A DNA stretch of 64,000 bases from CBDFKU01 sp965248975 (GTDB taxonomy: Bacteria; Chloroflexota; Dehalococcoidia; Lucifugimonadales; JAGWBF01): the NCBI GenBank assembly GCA_965248975.1, contig CBDFKU010000019.1, forward strand, positions 1 to 64,000, given 5' to 3'. The notes below the pieces were generated by a model that worked only from the letters and a program-made list of their open reading frames with translations, made no database searches and had not been told where the DNA came from. The position numbers and the translations under genes were made by a program. Numbering within the stretch: the first letter of the stretch is position 1; each line of letters starts with the position of its first letter. Of the stretch, positions 43,737 to 52,089 are shown one piece after another.

Positions 43737-43762
43737 GTGCCCCGGCCTTGGGTCCGGGGCAC
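43737..43762 (+). terminator. Hairpin after the microprotein
   Basis: GTGCCCCGG (43737-43745) and CCGGGGCAC (43754-43762) form a perfect 9-bp stem with an 8-nt loop, followed by TTGCATTT. It separates the microprotein from the hydantoinase gene. Confidence 0.65.
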
Positions 43763-43894
43763 TTGCATTTCCCCCGCGTCTTGTGGCGGCCTGTCGCCCG
43801 GGGTAGAATAGGAGCACTTTCAGTACCCGGACCCCGCCGTCTTGGGCGACGAAGAGGTGGTAAAGCTGGAAGAAGTCTGAGCAGGAGGATAGGG

Positions 43895-45331
43895 ATGCTG
43901 GACTTGATCATTCGCGGAGGCAACGTGGTGACTCCCGATGGGGCTGGGGTGAGGGACGTCGGTATCCAGGGAGAGCAGATCGCGGTAGTTGCCCTGCCAG
44001 GCGCCCTTGAAGCAGAGGCCCACAGGACCATCGATGCTTCCGGTAAAGTGGTGCTGCCGGGAGGCATCGAGCCCCACACCCACATCGGCATTCCGGTGCC
44101 CGAGACCTGGGCGGGTCGCTCAGAGGTAATGACCCAGCCACCGGAAGGAGCCAGTCGCGCCGCCGCCTATGGCGGAGTCACCACCTTCATCGATTTCGCC
44201 GGCAGCATCCCGCTACAGCCCGGCGACGCTCCCTCTGCAGACCCTATCATGAATCAGATAGAGGCACGCAAGAAAGTCTTCGAAGGCCACAGCTACACCG
44301 ACTTCGCCTTCCACCACATCTTGGCCGGAGCGGTCCCGCCCAGCACCATCGGAGAGATCGGCGAGGCGATCCAGTCCGGCGTGGCCAGCTTCAAGATATT
44401 TACCACTTTCCAGGCCCGCTGCCCCTACGGATACCTGTGGGCCATATTCGAACAGGTTGCGAAAAGCGGGGGCATCATGGCCGTCCACGCCGAAGAGGAC
44501 GACATCGTCAACTACATGACGGAGAAGCTCAAACGGGAGGGCAACGACCAGGGCTACAACCTCCACCTAGTGCACAACAATATCTCCGAGGACATCGCAT
44601 TCCGTAAGGTGCTTCGGCTGGCCAAGCACACCGAGGTTGGCATCTACTTCGTCCACACCACCGCCAAGGAAGGGGTGGCAGCCATCGCCGAAGCCCGGGG
44701 ACAGGGGATGCCGGTGTACGGCGAGTCGCTCCACAACTACCTGGAGTTCACCTACGAGGACTACGCCAAGCCCGGCGGGACGGCCATCCACACCTACCCG
44801 GCCATCAAGTACGCCGACGACCGGGACGCCCTACAGCAGGGGCTGGTAGACGGCAGCATGGCCACGACGGCCACCGACGACTACACCACCTCCAAGGAGG
44901 TGAAGCTGTGGGGTAACACCATCGAGTCGGTGTGCGGCGGGCATAACGGCATCGAGACCCGGATGCCGGTGACCTGGGCCAAGCTGGTCTCCACCGGACG
45001 GATCTCCTACGAGCGGTTCGCCGCCATCACCTCCACCAACGCCGCCAAGATCATGGGAATGTACCCCAAGAAAGGTGCTATCGCCGTGGGAAGCGACGCC
45101 GACATCTGCATCTGGGACCCCGACATGCGGAAGAACCTGACCCTCTCGGATCTCCACTCCGACGCCGACTATTCCATCTGGGAGGGGTTCGAGTGCAACG
45201 GCTACCCAGTCGTGACCATCCTGCGGGGCAACGTGATCGTGGAGGACGGCAAACTGGTGGGCAGCTCCTCCGCCGGTCGCTGGCTAAAGAGGAAGGTGGC
45301 GCCGGGCATCGTGACCCGGCCGTCGACTTAG
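43895..45331 (+). CDS. Dihydropyrimidinase/D-hydantoinase-family amidohydrolase
   Basis: 478 aa cyclic amidohydrolase. Metal ligands are visible: GGIEPHTHIG (HxH), ASFKIFTTF (the Lys that is carboxylated in the family), MAVHAEEDD (His), IYFVHTTA (His) and TATDDYTT (Asp). The N-terminal MLDLIIRGGNVVTPDG and the end WLKRKVAP are typical. It opens cyclic imide or ureide rings such as dihydropyrimidines, hydantoins or allantoin-like compounds. ATG 43895 follows GGAGG at 43884-43888; the frame is open upstream to 43748. It may cooperate with the window's other amide hydrolases. Confidence 0.9.
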   Translation: MLDLIIRGGNVVTPDGAGVRDVGIQGEQIAVVALPGALEAEAHRTIDASGKVVLPGGIEPHTHIGIPVPETWAGRSEVMTQPPEGASRAAAYGGVTTFIDFAGSIPLQPGDAPSADPIMNQIEARKKVFEGHSYTDFAFHHILAGAVPPSTIGEIGEAIQSGVASFKIFTTFQARCPYGYLWAIFEQVAKSGGIMAVHAEEDDIVNYMTEKLKREGNDQGYNLHLVHNNISEDIAFRKVLRLAKHTEVGIYFVHTTAKEGVAAIAEARGQGMPVYGESLHNYLEFTYEDYAKPGGTAIHTYPAIKYADDRDALQQGLVDGSMATTATDDYTTSKEVKLWGNTIESVCGGHNGIETRMPVTWAKLVSTGRISYERFAAITSTNAAKIMGMYPKKGAIAVGSDADICIWDPDMRKNLTLSDLHSDADYSIWEGFECNGYPVVTILRGNVIVEDGKLVGSSSAGRWLKRKVAPGIVTRPST

Positions 45332-45351
45332 TAGCGCGGGCAGCGTAAGAA

Positions 45352-45385
45352 GTCCCTCCCCCTCTATGTCGATGGGAGAGGGTTA
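45352..45385. repeat. Dispersed CCCTCTCCC-type inverted repeat
   Basis: CCCTCCCCCTCTATG facing GATGGGAGAGGGTTAG gives an imperfect palindrome. It matches the pattern at 27763-27797 and 33642-33722. It lies downstream of the hydantoinase gene. Confidence 0.4.
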
Positions 45386-45434
45386 GCATTGGGGGCCATT
45401 GCTGCTGGAGCATGGCAGCCGACCGCCATCGGAG

Positions 45435-45463
45435 TTGACACGCCTCGGCGCTTATAGAATAAT
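45435..45463 (+). promoter_or_regulatory. Promoter for amidohydrolase 45546
   Basis: TTGACA (45435-45440), 17 bp, AATAAT (45458-45463). It lies about 80 bp before the start codon in a gap with no other gene. Confidence 0.6.
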
Positions 45464-45545
45464 TATTCGTGAGGAACAACACTTGAAATTAAGACCGCCG
45501 TCGATAACGCCGGGCGGCGCCCATTGATTATGGGGAGGGCCAGCC

Positions 45546-46673
45546 ATGTCAGAGTACCGAATCATCTCCTCGGACAACCACATCTTCGAGCCACCCGACC
45601 TGTGGCTAAACAGGATGCAGAGCGAGTGGGGGGAGCGGACCCCTCGCATCGGCCGGGACGCAGAGGGCGACTGGTGGTTCGTGGATGGGAAAAAGGTCCC
45701 AGGGACAGGCTTCGGGTTCGGCGGAGCGCAGGCGGGGCTCAGGTTCGATGACCCCTCTCAGCTAACTGCCGAAGACCTGTTCGATAACGTGCGGGCGGGA
45801 GGCTACGTGCCCGAAGAGCAGGTAAAGGATATGGCAACCGACGGGGTCGACGTTAGCATCCTCTACCCCACGGTGGGCCTCCAGCTCTTCAAGCAGCCAG
45901 ATGGAGAGCTCCTCAGCGCCATCTTCCACTCATATAACGACTGGCTCGCCGACTTCTGCTCCGCCGCCCCTGACAAGCTCAAGGGCATCGCCATGCTCAA
46001 CGTCGACGACGTAGCCGTGGCGATCAAAGAGATGGAACGGTGCAGGAAGAATGGCTTCATCGGGGCCATGATCACCGCCTATCCCCCCAAGGGTAAGACC
46101 TACGACATGCCCAGGTACGAAAACCTGTGGGCGGCGGCCCGGGACATGGAGGTGCCCCTCAGCCTCCACGCCGAGACCCAGAGGTTCGGCTCGGGCTTCA
46201 ACGACGGGAGCGACCTCTTCCCAAGGGGAATGCCCAGCCTCACCAACATGGACTACATCGTCCGGGCAACCCTGGCCGACATAATCCTGGGTGGTGTATT
46301 CGAGCGCTACCCCAAGCTTCAGATAGGTTCGGTGGAGTACGAGGTAGCCTGGGCAGCCCACTTCATAGACCGGCTGGACTACAACTACACGCAACGGACC
46401 ACTCGCAACCTGGGGAGCCGCCTCAAGGACGAAGCCCTCCCCAGCGACTACTTCCGCCGCAACGTGTTCCTGGGGTTCCAGGAAGACGGCCTGGGCATGA
46501 GGCTCAGGGACGTCATCGGCGTGAACGCGCTACAATGGGGCTCGGACTACCCCCACATCGAGTCCACCTTCCCCAGGAGCCGGGAGATCCTGGACGACAT
46601 CCTGGCCGACTGCACCGAGCAGGAGAAGGCCCTGATCGCCGGCGGAAACGCCGCTCGGATGTACAACCTCTAA
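45546..46673 (+). CDS. Amidohydrolase-2 family protein (second subgroup)
   Basis: 375 aa. Motifs are ISSDNHIFEPPDLW (Asp-x-His), SLHAETQRFGSG (His) and LQWGSDYPHIEST (Asp). It belongs with the frameshifted 23831 gene rather than the five-copy array. Both have VRxGGYVPEEHVKDM-type blocks, RLDYNYTQR, and end in ILADCTEQE-like segments. It is intact and so shows what the 23831 protein should look like. GGGGAGGG lies before the ATG. It is probably a metal-dependent hydrolase or decarboxylase of an aromatic or cyclic acid. Confidence 0.88.
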   Translation: MSEYRIISSDNHIFEPPDLWLNRMQSEWGERTPRIGRDAEGDWWFVDGKKVPGTGFGFGGAQAGLRFDDPSQLTAEDLFDNVRAGGYVPEEQVKDMATDGVDVSILYPTVGLQLFKQPDGELLSAIFHSYNDWLADFCSAAPDKLKGIAMLNVDDVAVAIKEMERCRKNGFIGAMITAYPPKGKTYDMPRYENLWAAARDMEVPLSLHAETQRFGSGFNDGSDLFPRGMPSLTNMDYIVRATLADIILGGVFERYPKLQIGSVEYEVAWAAHFIDRLDYNYTQRTTRNLGSRLKDEALPSDYFRRNVFLGFQEDGLGMRLRDVIGVNALQWGSDYPHIESTFPRSREILDDILADCTEQEKALIAGGNAARMYNL

Positions 46674-46737
46674 TTTTTACCGTTCGGGCCGGTCGTAGCC
46701 AGTTCATCGGCTAGACAGCTGCCGGGACCACTTCCGG

Positions 46738-47010
46738 TCAGGCGGCTTCTACCAGACGGCCGTTAAGGTACTTGTGCAGAACACTCGCCATGAGAGTCTG
46801 GTACGGAATCCCTTCTTCCAACGCACGCTTTTGAAGTGATTCCAGGTCCTTCCTTGAGATTCGGATGTTCACCCGCATGTCTTTCTTGAAGGTCATCCGA
46901 GCGTACTCGCGATAGCGCTCAACGTCCCCTTCTCCCTCTACTACAGATCGCCACTCGTCTCTCTCGAAGGACTCCAACAGCTCCTTCTCTTCCCGATCGA
47001 GCTTAACCAT
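46738..47010 (-). CDS. Putative antitoxin, CopG-like
   Basis: 90 aa. The central KKDMRVNIRISRKDLESLQKRA with IPYQTLMASVLHKYLNG resembles the CopG_antitoxin (PF12441-like) DNA-binding segment, with an acidic N-terminal half. It overlaps the upstream toxin-like gene by 8 bp (toxin first, antitoxin second), an order seen in HigBA- and BrnTA-like pairs. It would bind the toxin and repress the operon. The family call is by motif only. Confidence 0.65.
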   Translation of the reverse strand: MVKLDREEKELLESFERDEWRSVVEGEGDVERYREYARMTFKKDMRVNIRISRKDLESLQKRALEEGIPYQTLMASVLHKYLNGRLVEAA

Positions 47011-47233
47011 CCTCTGCCCTCCTTTTCAGGTACGTATCGGTCGCTTTACGGCTGGGAATGACTGTCTTCAGGAACAGGTCAACTTCACTTTCCACGAACG
47101 GCACAAGATATGCATAATCATCAATGTTCACGACTAAGACCCGTTGTCCCGGATATCTCTCTTGATTACGGTGTTCGACGATATCGAGGACGTGTCCTCG
47201 TTCGATATGGAAGACCACTTCTTCGAAAGACAC
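47003..47233 (-). CDS. Putative toxin of a type II pair (BrnT/DUF4258-like)
   Basis: 76 aa from GTG 47233 (AAGGG about eight bases upstream). VVFHIERGHVLDIVEH, YPGQRVLVVNIDDYAYLVPFVE and FLKTVIPSRKATDTYL form the small beta-sheet pattern of RelE-superfamily and DUF4258-type toxins. The conserved Lys-Thr-Ile/Val-x-Pro-Ser-Arg block is characteristic of the subgroup. It would be an mRNA-targeting RNase by analogy. An 8-bp overlap couples it to the antitoxin. Confidence 0.62.
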   Translation of the reverse strand: MSFEEVVFHIERGHVLDIVEHRNQERYPGQRVLVVNIDDYAYLVPFVESEVDLFLKTVIPSRKATDTYLKRRAEDG

Positions 47234-47344
47234 CCCTCGTTCCCTTTTAGGCTCTCGTTCTTCTCACTGTTCCAAGAAAAGTATTTCACAACCGCAGGTT
47301 ATCACGTTGTGTGCCGTTCGACAACAGAAGTAATTGGCCGAAAC

Positions 47345-47374
47345 TTGGTATAGGCCCAGCCCAGTTGCTATAAT
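47345..47374 (+). promoter_or_regulatory. Promoter for the SelA-like gene
   Basis: TTGGTA (47345-47350), 18 bp, TATAAT (47369-47374). It is divergent from the toxin-antitoxin pair. The start point near 47381 leaves room for GTG 47417 with GGGAGG. Confidence 0.6.
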
Positions 47375-47416
47375 AATAGCCGTTCCACCCACTCAGCTTC
47401 CCCGATGGGAGGTTCC

Positions 47417-48553
47417 GTGACTGCCCACAAAAGTGATCCCCGGGACGTATACACCCGGCTGGGAGTGAAGCCCATCATCAACGCCTCCGGGTCGGTCACC
47501 CGCTACGGCGGCACCAGGACCCGCCCCGAGGCCCTTGAGGTCATGGCCGACGCCGCCTCGGTGCTGGTGGAGATGGGCGAGCTCAACCAGCGGGCCGGCG
47601 AAGTAATCGCCGGCATCACCGGAGCCGAGGCGGCCTTCGTCTGCAGCGGCGCCGCCGGAGGACTGGTGCTCCAGGCCGCGGCCTGCATCTCCGGCGCCGA
47701 CCCGGTAAAGATGAAGCGCCTCCCCAATACCCAGGGGATGAAGAACGAGATCATCATCCAGACCATGCACCGATTCCCCTACGACCAGTGCTACCGGGCT
47801 CCGGGGGGTGTGCTGGTGGAGATTGGGGACGCCAAGCGGTGCTACTCCTGGGAGCTGGAAGGGGCCATCAACGAGCGCACCGCCGCCGTCGCCTACCTCT
47901 TCTCGCCCTTCACCAATCGCCGCTCAATCCCTTTCGAAGAGGTCTGCCGCATTGCCCACCAGCACGCCGTGCCGGTGATCGTGGACGCCGCTTCGATGTT
48001 GCCTCCCCGGGAGAACCTGCACCGCTACCTGCGCCAGGGCGCCGACATGGTCATCTACAGCGGCGGCAAGGGAGTCCGGGGGCCCCAGGGCTCCGGCATC
48101 CTATGCGGCCGAAAGGACCTGATAGAGGCGGCCTCGGCCAACGCCAATCCCAACCAGTTCTTCGGGCGCGCCATGAAGGTGGCCAAAGAAGAGATCGTCG
48201 GCCTGCTGACCGCCCTGGAGCTGTTCGTGGCCGAGGACGAAGATGAGGAGACCCGCCGCTACGAGGAGATGTCCCGCCGTGTCGTAGACTCCCTGGCCGA
48301 GGCGCCGGGTCTGGAGCTGTCCCTGCGACACGACGACTACGACTACCTCATACCCCACGCGGTCATGAGGTTCACCAAGGCCTGGCGCGGCCCTCCCCGG
48401 GACCACGTGGCGGAGTCGCTAGAGCAGGGCGACCCACCCATCTACCTCCATCAGCATGGCGACCTCGACGAGCTTGCGGTGGACCCCATGAACCTCACCG
48501 ACGACGAGCTGGAGATAGTGATTAACCGCCTGAGGGAGGAGTTGCTGCGATAG
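47417..48553 (+). CDS. SelA-like PLP-dependent enzyme
   Basis: 378 aa fold-type I PLP protein of the SelA/DgaE type. Blocks are VKPIINASGSVTRYGGT, CSGAAGGLVLQAAACISG, VIVDAASMLPPREN (the Asp that contacts PLP) and VIYSGGKGVRGPQGSG (the Lys that binds PLP). It is too short for selenocysteine synthase (about 460 aa). No selenium genes are nearby, so an ammonia-lyase or aldolase role on an amino acid or aminosugar acid is more likely. GTG 47417 is preferred over ATG 47405 because GGGAGG at 47407-47412 would otherwise lie inside the gene. The next gene, a TIM-barrel isomerase, follows after 25 bp. Confidence 0.8.
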   Translation: MTAHKSDPRDVYTRLGVKPIINASGSVTRYGGTRTRPEALEVMADAASVLVEMGELNQRAGEVIAGITGAEAAFVCSGAAGGLVLQAAACISGADPVKMKRLPNTQGMKNEIIIQTMHRFPYDQCYRAPGGVLVEIGDAKRCYSWELEGAINERTAAVAYLFSPFTNRRSIPFEEVCRIAHQHAVPVIVDAASMLPPRENLHRYLRQGADMVIYSGGKGVRGPQGSGILCGRKDLIEAASANANPNQFFGRAMKVAKEEIVGLLTALELFVAEDEDEETRRYEEMSRRVVDSLAEAPGLELSLRHDDYDYLIPHAVMRFTKAWRGPPRDHVAESLEQGDPPIYLHQHGDLDELAVDPMNLTDDELEIVINRLREELLR

Positions 48554-48578
48554 GCAATTTGAGGAGATACCCAATCCG

Positions 48579-49385
48579 ATGAGCTTGAGAGACCGCATAG
48601 GATTCGACGCCAGCAGCACCCGCCTGGAGGACTCCCTCCAGACAGCTGCCGACCACGGCTTCCGCTACCTGGACTTCAACGCAGACATCGGGCCCAACCG
48701 CCTGGACGACTGGCCAGATGCCCGGGTACAGTCAGTGCGGGATATATGCGAGGGGTCCGGCATCCGCCTGTCGCTGCATACCGCCTCGGCGGTCAACGTC
48801 GCCGAGTACTCGCCGCACGTGGCCGAGGCCGTGGACCGCTACCTGGCGGCCAACGTCGACCTGGCCGTGCGCCTGGGCTGCCACGGGGTCGTGGTCCACG
48901 CCGGATTCCACTTCAGCTCCGCCTTGGATGCGCGGAAGTCGGCCTCCCTGGAACGCCTGAAGCGGGCCGTGGAGTACGCCGAGAAGGCAGGCGTTACCCT
49001 GCTCCTGGAGAACCTCAACTTCGAGCCTGCCGACGCCGAGATCCATTACCTGGCTCACACCGTGGAGGAGTGCCGCATCTACTTCGATGCCATCCCATCC
49101 GAGCGCTTCGGCTGGGCCTTCACAGCCAACCACGCCCATCTAGTGCCCGAGGGAATCGACGGCTTCCTGGACGCCTTCAGCATCGGCCGCATCGGGGAGG
49201 TGCGCCTGGCCGACAACCTGGGGGTGAAGGAGGTCCATCTGCCCCCGGGGGAGGGCAACATCGACTTCCAGGCGTTGTTCGAGCGCCTGGAGTCCGCGGG
49301 CTACGACGGCTACTACACCATGGCCTTCGGCTCCCTGGACGACAAGCTGAGGGCCAGGGAGACCTTCGCGGGCTACAAACACTAG
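48579..49385 (+). CDS. Sugar phosphate isomerase/epimerase-like TIM barrel
   Basis: 268 aa xylose-isomerase-like AP-endonuclease-2 fold. Blocks are LSLHTASAVN, GVVVHAGFHFSS, LLLENLNFEP (with a metal-binding Glu), and GEVRLADNLGVKEVHLPPGEGNIDF (a His and Asp/Glu set). Such proteins epimerise or isomerise sugars and related acids. It probably works with the SelA-like enzyme. The stop TAG at 49383-49385 lies exactly at the IS630 insertion point. The element begins with G after the duplicated TA, so the original stop is preserved and the gene is intact. Confidence 0.82.
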   Translation: MSLRDRIGFDASSTRLEDSLQTAADHGFRYLDFNADIGPNRLDDWPDARVQSVRDICEGSGIRLSLHTASAVNVAEYSPHVAEAVDRYLAANVDLAVRLGCHGVVVHAGFHFSSALDARKSASLERLKRAVEYAEKAGVTLLLENLNFEPADAEIHYLAHTVEECRIYFDAIPSERFGWAFTANHAHLVPEGIDGFLDAFSIGRIGEVRLADNLGVKEVHLPPGEGNIDFQALFERLESAGYDGYYTMAFGSLDDKLRARETFAGYKH

Positions 49386-50607
49386 TACTCAGTCAACTCG
49401 GTGTTGGTAATTATTTAAGAAATCACTCAAAGTTGCTACCCTTTGGGAAGACAGAATCTACCCAAGGGGTGGCAGTGATGGGACGACGGGAAAAGTATAG
49501 GGTGCGCTTGGACCAGGAAGACCGGGAACAACTCCAGCAATTGATTCGAAGTGGGAAGAGCCGGGCTCGTGTGATGACCCGGGCGAGGATTCTACTAAAG
49601 AGCGATGAGGGTTGGAAGGCTCCCAAGGTGTCTGAGGCCTTGGACGTCTCCGTAGGCACAGTGTTCCGCATCAAGCGGCGTTTCGCTGAAGAGGGCATGA
49701 AGGGGGCTTTGCTGGAAAGGCCCAGGCCCAGGCCACGGAGGAAGCTGGACGACAAGGGAGAGGCCCACCTCATCGCCCTGGCCTGCAGCGCCGCGCCGGA
49801 GGGCCACGACCACTGGACCCTGCGGCTGTTGGCCGGGAAAGTGGTAGAGCTAGGGTTGGTGCCCTCCATGTCCCATGAAGGCATCCGCAAGCGGCTCAAA
49901 AAAACGTTCTTAAGCCGTGGCAGAAAAAGGAATGGTGTATTCCTAAGGTGAGCGCCGACTTTGTGGCAGCCATGGAGGATGTGCTGGACCTGTATGCCGA
50001 GCCCTATGACCCCCGGCGGCCGGTGGTCTGCTTTGACGAGACCTCGACTCAGCTGTTGAGCGAGCCACGGCCGCCCCTCCCAGCGAAGCCGGGACAGCCG
50101 CGGCGACAGGACTACGAGTACCGAAGGGAGGGCACCCGGAACCTGTTCCTGACCTGCGAGCCGCTGCAGGGCTGGAGACACGTGGCCATCACCCAGCGGC
50201 GGACCCAGCAGGACTTCGCCCGTCAGATGCGTTGGTTGGTGGATGAGGCCTACCCGGAGGCCCCGGTGGTGCGAGTTGTTCTGGATAACCTGAACACTCA
50301 TCGCCCGGCTTCCCTGTACGAGGCCTTTCCTGCCCCTGAGGCCCGGCGTATCGTAAAGCGGCTGGAGTTCCACCACACCCCCAAACACGGCAGTTGGCTC
50401 AACATGGCGGAGATCGAGTTCAGCGTCCTGGCCCGATCTTGCCTGAGGAGGCGTGTCCCCGATGAGGCTGCCCTCCGCCGAGAAATTCAGGCCCTGGAGG
50501 GGGAGCGAAACGCCGCCTGAGCCTCTATCCATTGGCGCTTCAACACCCAAGATGCTAGGGCGAAACTCCATCGGCTATATCCTTCAAATCACAGGTTGAC
50601 TGAGTAC
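49385..50607 (+). mobile_element. IS630-family insertion sequence, copy 2
   Basis: 1,223 bp with the same 13-bp inverted repeats as copy 1. The left TA is 49383-49384, inside the stop codon of the isomerase gene. The right TA (50608-50609) is shared with copy 3. It differs from copies 1 and 3 at three sites seen by eye: one G-to-A in the frame linker, GAG in place of TTTG, and a C-to-T that makes a stop near the end. Confidence 0.93.
49478..50520 (+). pseudogene. IS630-type transposase, copy 2 (frame intact in core, truncated end)
   Basis: The HTH frame (49478-49951) and the catalytic frame (49948-50520) are joined by the A7 run at 49898-49904. Unlike copies 1 and 3, the catalytic frame is continuous through RRQDYEYRREGTRNLF, so all DDE motifs can be made in one product after a single -1 shift. 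A C-to-T change gives TGA at 50518-50520 and removes the last 30 residues (RASIHWRFN...LTEY). These may help in DNA binding. Activity is therefore uncertain, but this copy is the closest to functional. Confidence 0.85.
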
Positions 50608-50609
50608 TA

Positions 50610-51833
50610 GTACTCAGTCAACTCGGTGTTGGTAATTATTTAAGAAATCACTCAAAGTTGCTACCCTTTGGGAAGACAGAATCTACCCAAGGGGTGGCAG
50701 TGATGGGACGACGGGAAAAGTATAGGGTGCGCTTGGACCAGGAAGACCGGGAACAACTCCAGCAATTGATTCGAAGTGGGAAGAGCCGGGCTCGTGTGAT
50801 GACCCGGGCGAGGATTCTACTAAAGAGCGATGAGGGTTGGAAGGCTCCCAAGGTGTCTGAGGCCTTGGACGTCTCCGTAGGCACAGTGTTCCGCATCAAG
50901 CGGCGTTTCGCTGAAGAGGGCATGAAGGGGGCTTTGCTGGAAAGGCCCAGGCCCAGGCCACGGAGGAAGCTGGACGACAAGGGAGAGGCCCACCTCATCG
51001 CCCTGGCCTGCAGCGCCGCGCCGGAGGGCCACGACCACTGGACCCTGCGGCTGTTGGCCGGGAAAGTGGTAGAGCTAGGGTTGGTGCCCTCCATGTCCCA
51101 TGAAGGCATCCGCAAGCGGCTCAAAAAAACGTTCTTAAGCCGTGGCAGAAGAAGGAATGGTGTATTCCTAAGGTGAGCGCCGACTTTGTGGCAGCCATGG
51201 AGGATGTGCTGGACCTGTATGCCGAGCCCTATGACCCCCGGCGGCCGGTGGTCTGCTTTGACGAGACCTCGACTCAGCTGTTGAGCGAGCCACGGCCGCC
51301 CCTCCCAGCGAAGCCGGGACAGCCGCGGCGACAGGACTACTTTGTACCGAAGGGAGGGCACCCGGAACCTGTTCCTGACCTGCGAGCCGCTGCAGGGCTG
51401 GAGACACGTGGCCATCACCCAGCGGCGGACCCAGCAGGACTTCGCCCGTCAGATGCGTTGGTTGGTGGATGAGGCCTACCCGGAGGCCCCGGTGGTGCGA
51501 GTTGTTCTGGATAACCTGAACACTCATCGCCCGGCTTCCCTGTACGAGGCCTTTCCTGCCCCTGAGGCCCGGCGTATCGTAAAGCGGCTGGAGTTCCACC
51601 ACACCCCCAAACACGGCAGTTGGCTCAACATGGCGGAGATCGAGTTCAGCGTCCTGGCCCGATCTTGCCTGAGGAGGCGTGTCCCCGATGAGGCTGCCCT
51701 CCGCCGAGAAATTCAGGCCCTGGAGGGGGAGCGAAACGCCGCCCGAGCCTCTATCCATTGGCGCTTCAACACCCAAGATGCTAGGGCGAAACTCCATCGG
51801 CTATATCCTTCAAATCACAGGTTGACTGAGTAC
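50610..51833 (+). mobile_element. IS630-family insertion sequence, copy 3, in tandem with copy 2
   Basis: 1,224 bp, apparently identical to copy 1. It starts directly after the TA shared with copy 2. Its right TA is 51834-51835 in CTAG, so the two elements form a head-to-tail array with a single TA between them. The end of copy 2 reads GTAC-TA-GTAC into copy 3, which is itself a CTAG target, so copy 3 (or 2) probably inserted into the neighbour's end. Confidence 0.93.
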
Positions 51834-51836
51834 TAG
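50703..51836 (+). pseudogene. IS630-type transposase, frameshifted (copy 3)
   Basis: The arrangement matches copy 1: HTH frame 50703-51176, A7 run at 51123-51129, catalytic frame from 51173. The same extra base (TTTG for GAG) breaks the catalytic frame near 51351, and the remainder is in frame 51342-51836. Sharing an identical defect with copy 1 means the broken version was itself copied, presumably by a transposase acting in trans. Confidence 0.85.
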
Positions 51837-52032
51837 TTACCTGGGCGGTCTTTGATACTACCATTTTGTCTTTCCCATCTACTGCGATATCTAGACGGAT
51901 AAGCCAGCTGTCCCCTAGGTCTTGAACGATCTCTCCCCGGACCGCCATGGAAGTGTCCTTTCTTATGTCTACGGTTCCAGATAGAACGGCATTACTTATC
52001 GTAACTGTGACATGATCTCCGACGTTTGTCAT
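51781..52032 (-). CDS. Small beta-rich protein with 3' end replaced by IS630 end
   Basis: 83 codons from ATG 52032 (AGGGAG about ten bases upstream). The first 66 residues (MTNVGDHVTVTISNAVLSGT..., SWLIRLDIAVDGKDKMVV) alternate polar and hydrophobic residues, like a small beta-barrel. Such proteins include DUF-type ligand- or RNA-binding domains, but I cannot name the family. The last 17 residues are read from the right end of IS630 copy 3, so the native C terminus has been displaced or was already antisense to the isomerase gene. Confidence 0.5.
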   Translation of the reverse strand: MTNVGDHVTVTISNAVLSGTVDIRKDTSMAVRGEIVQDLGDSWLIRLDIAVDGKDKMVVSKTAQVTSTQSTCDLKDIADGVSP

Positions 52033-52089
52033 GAATTTGCACTCCCTCGGCGAATCACCCGCTCACTTCATTGTACCATGGAGACCCGG

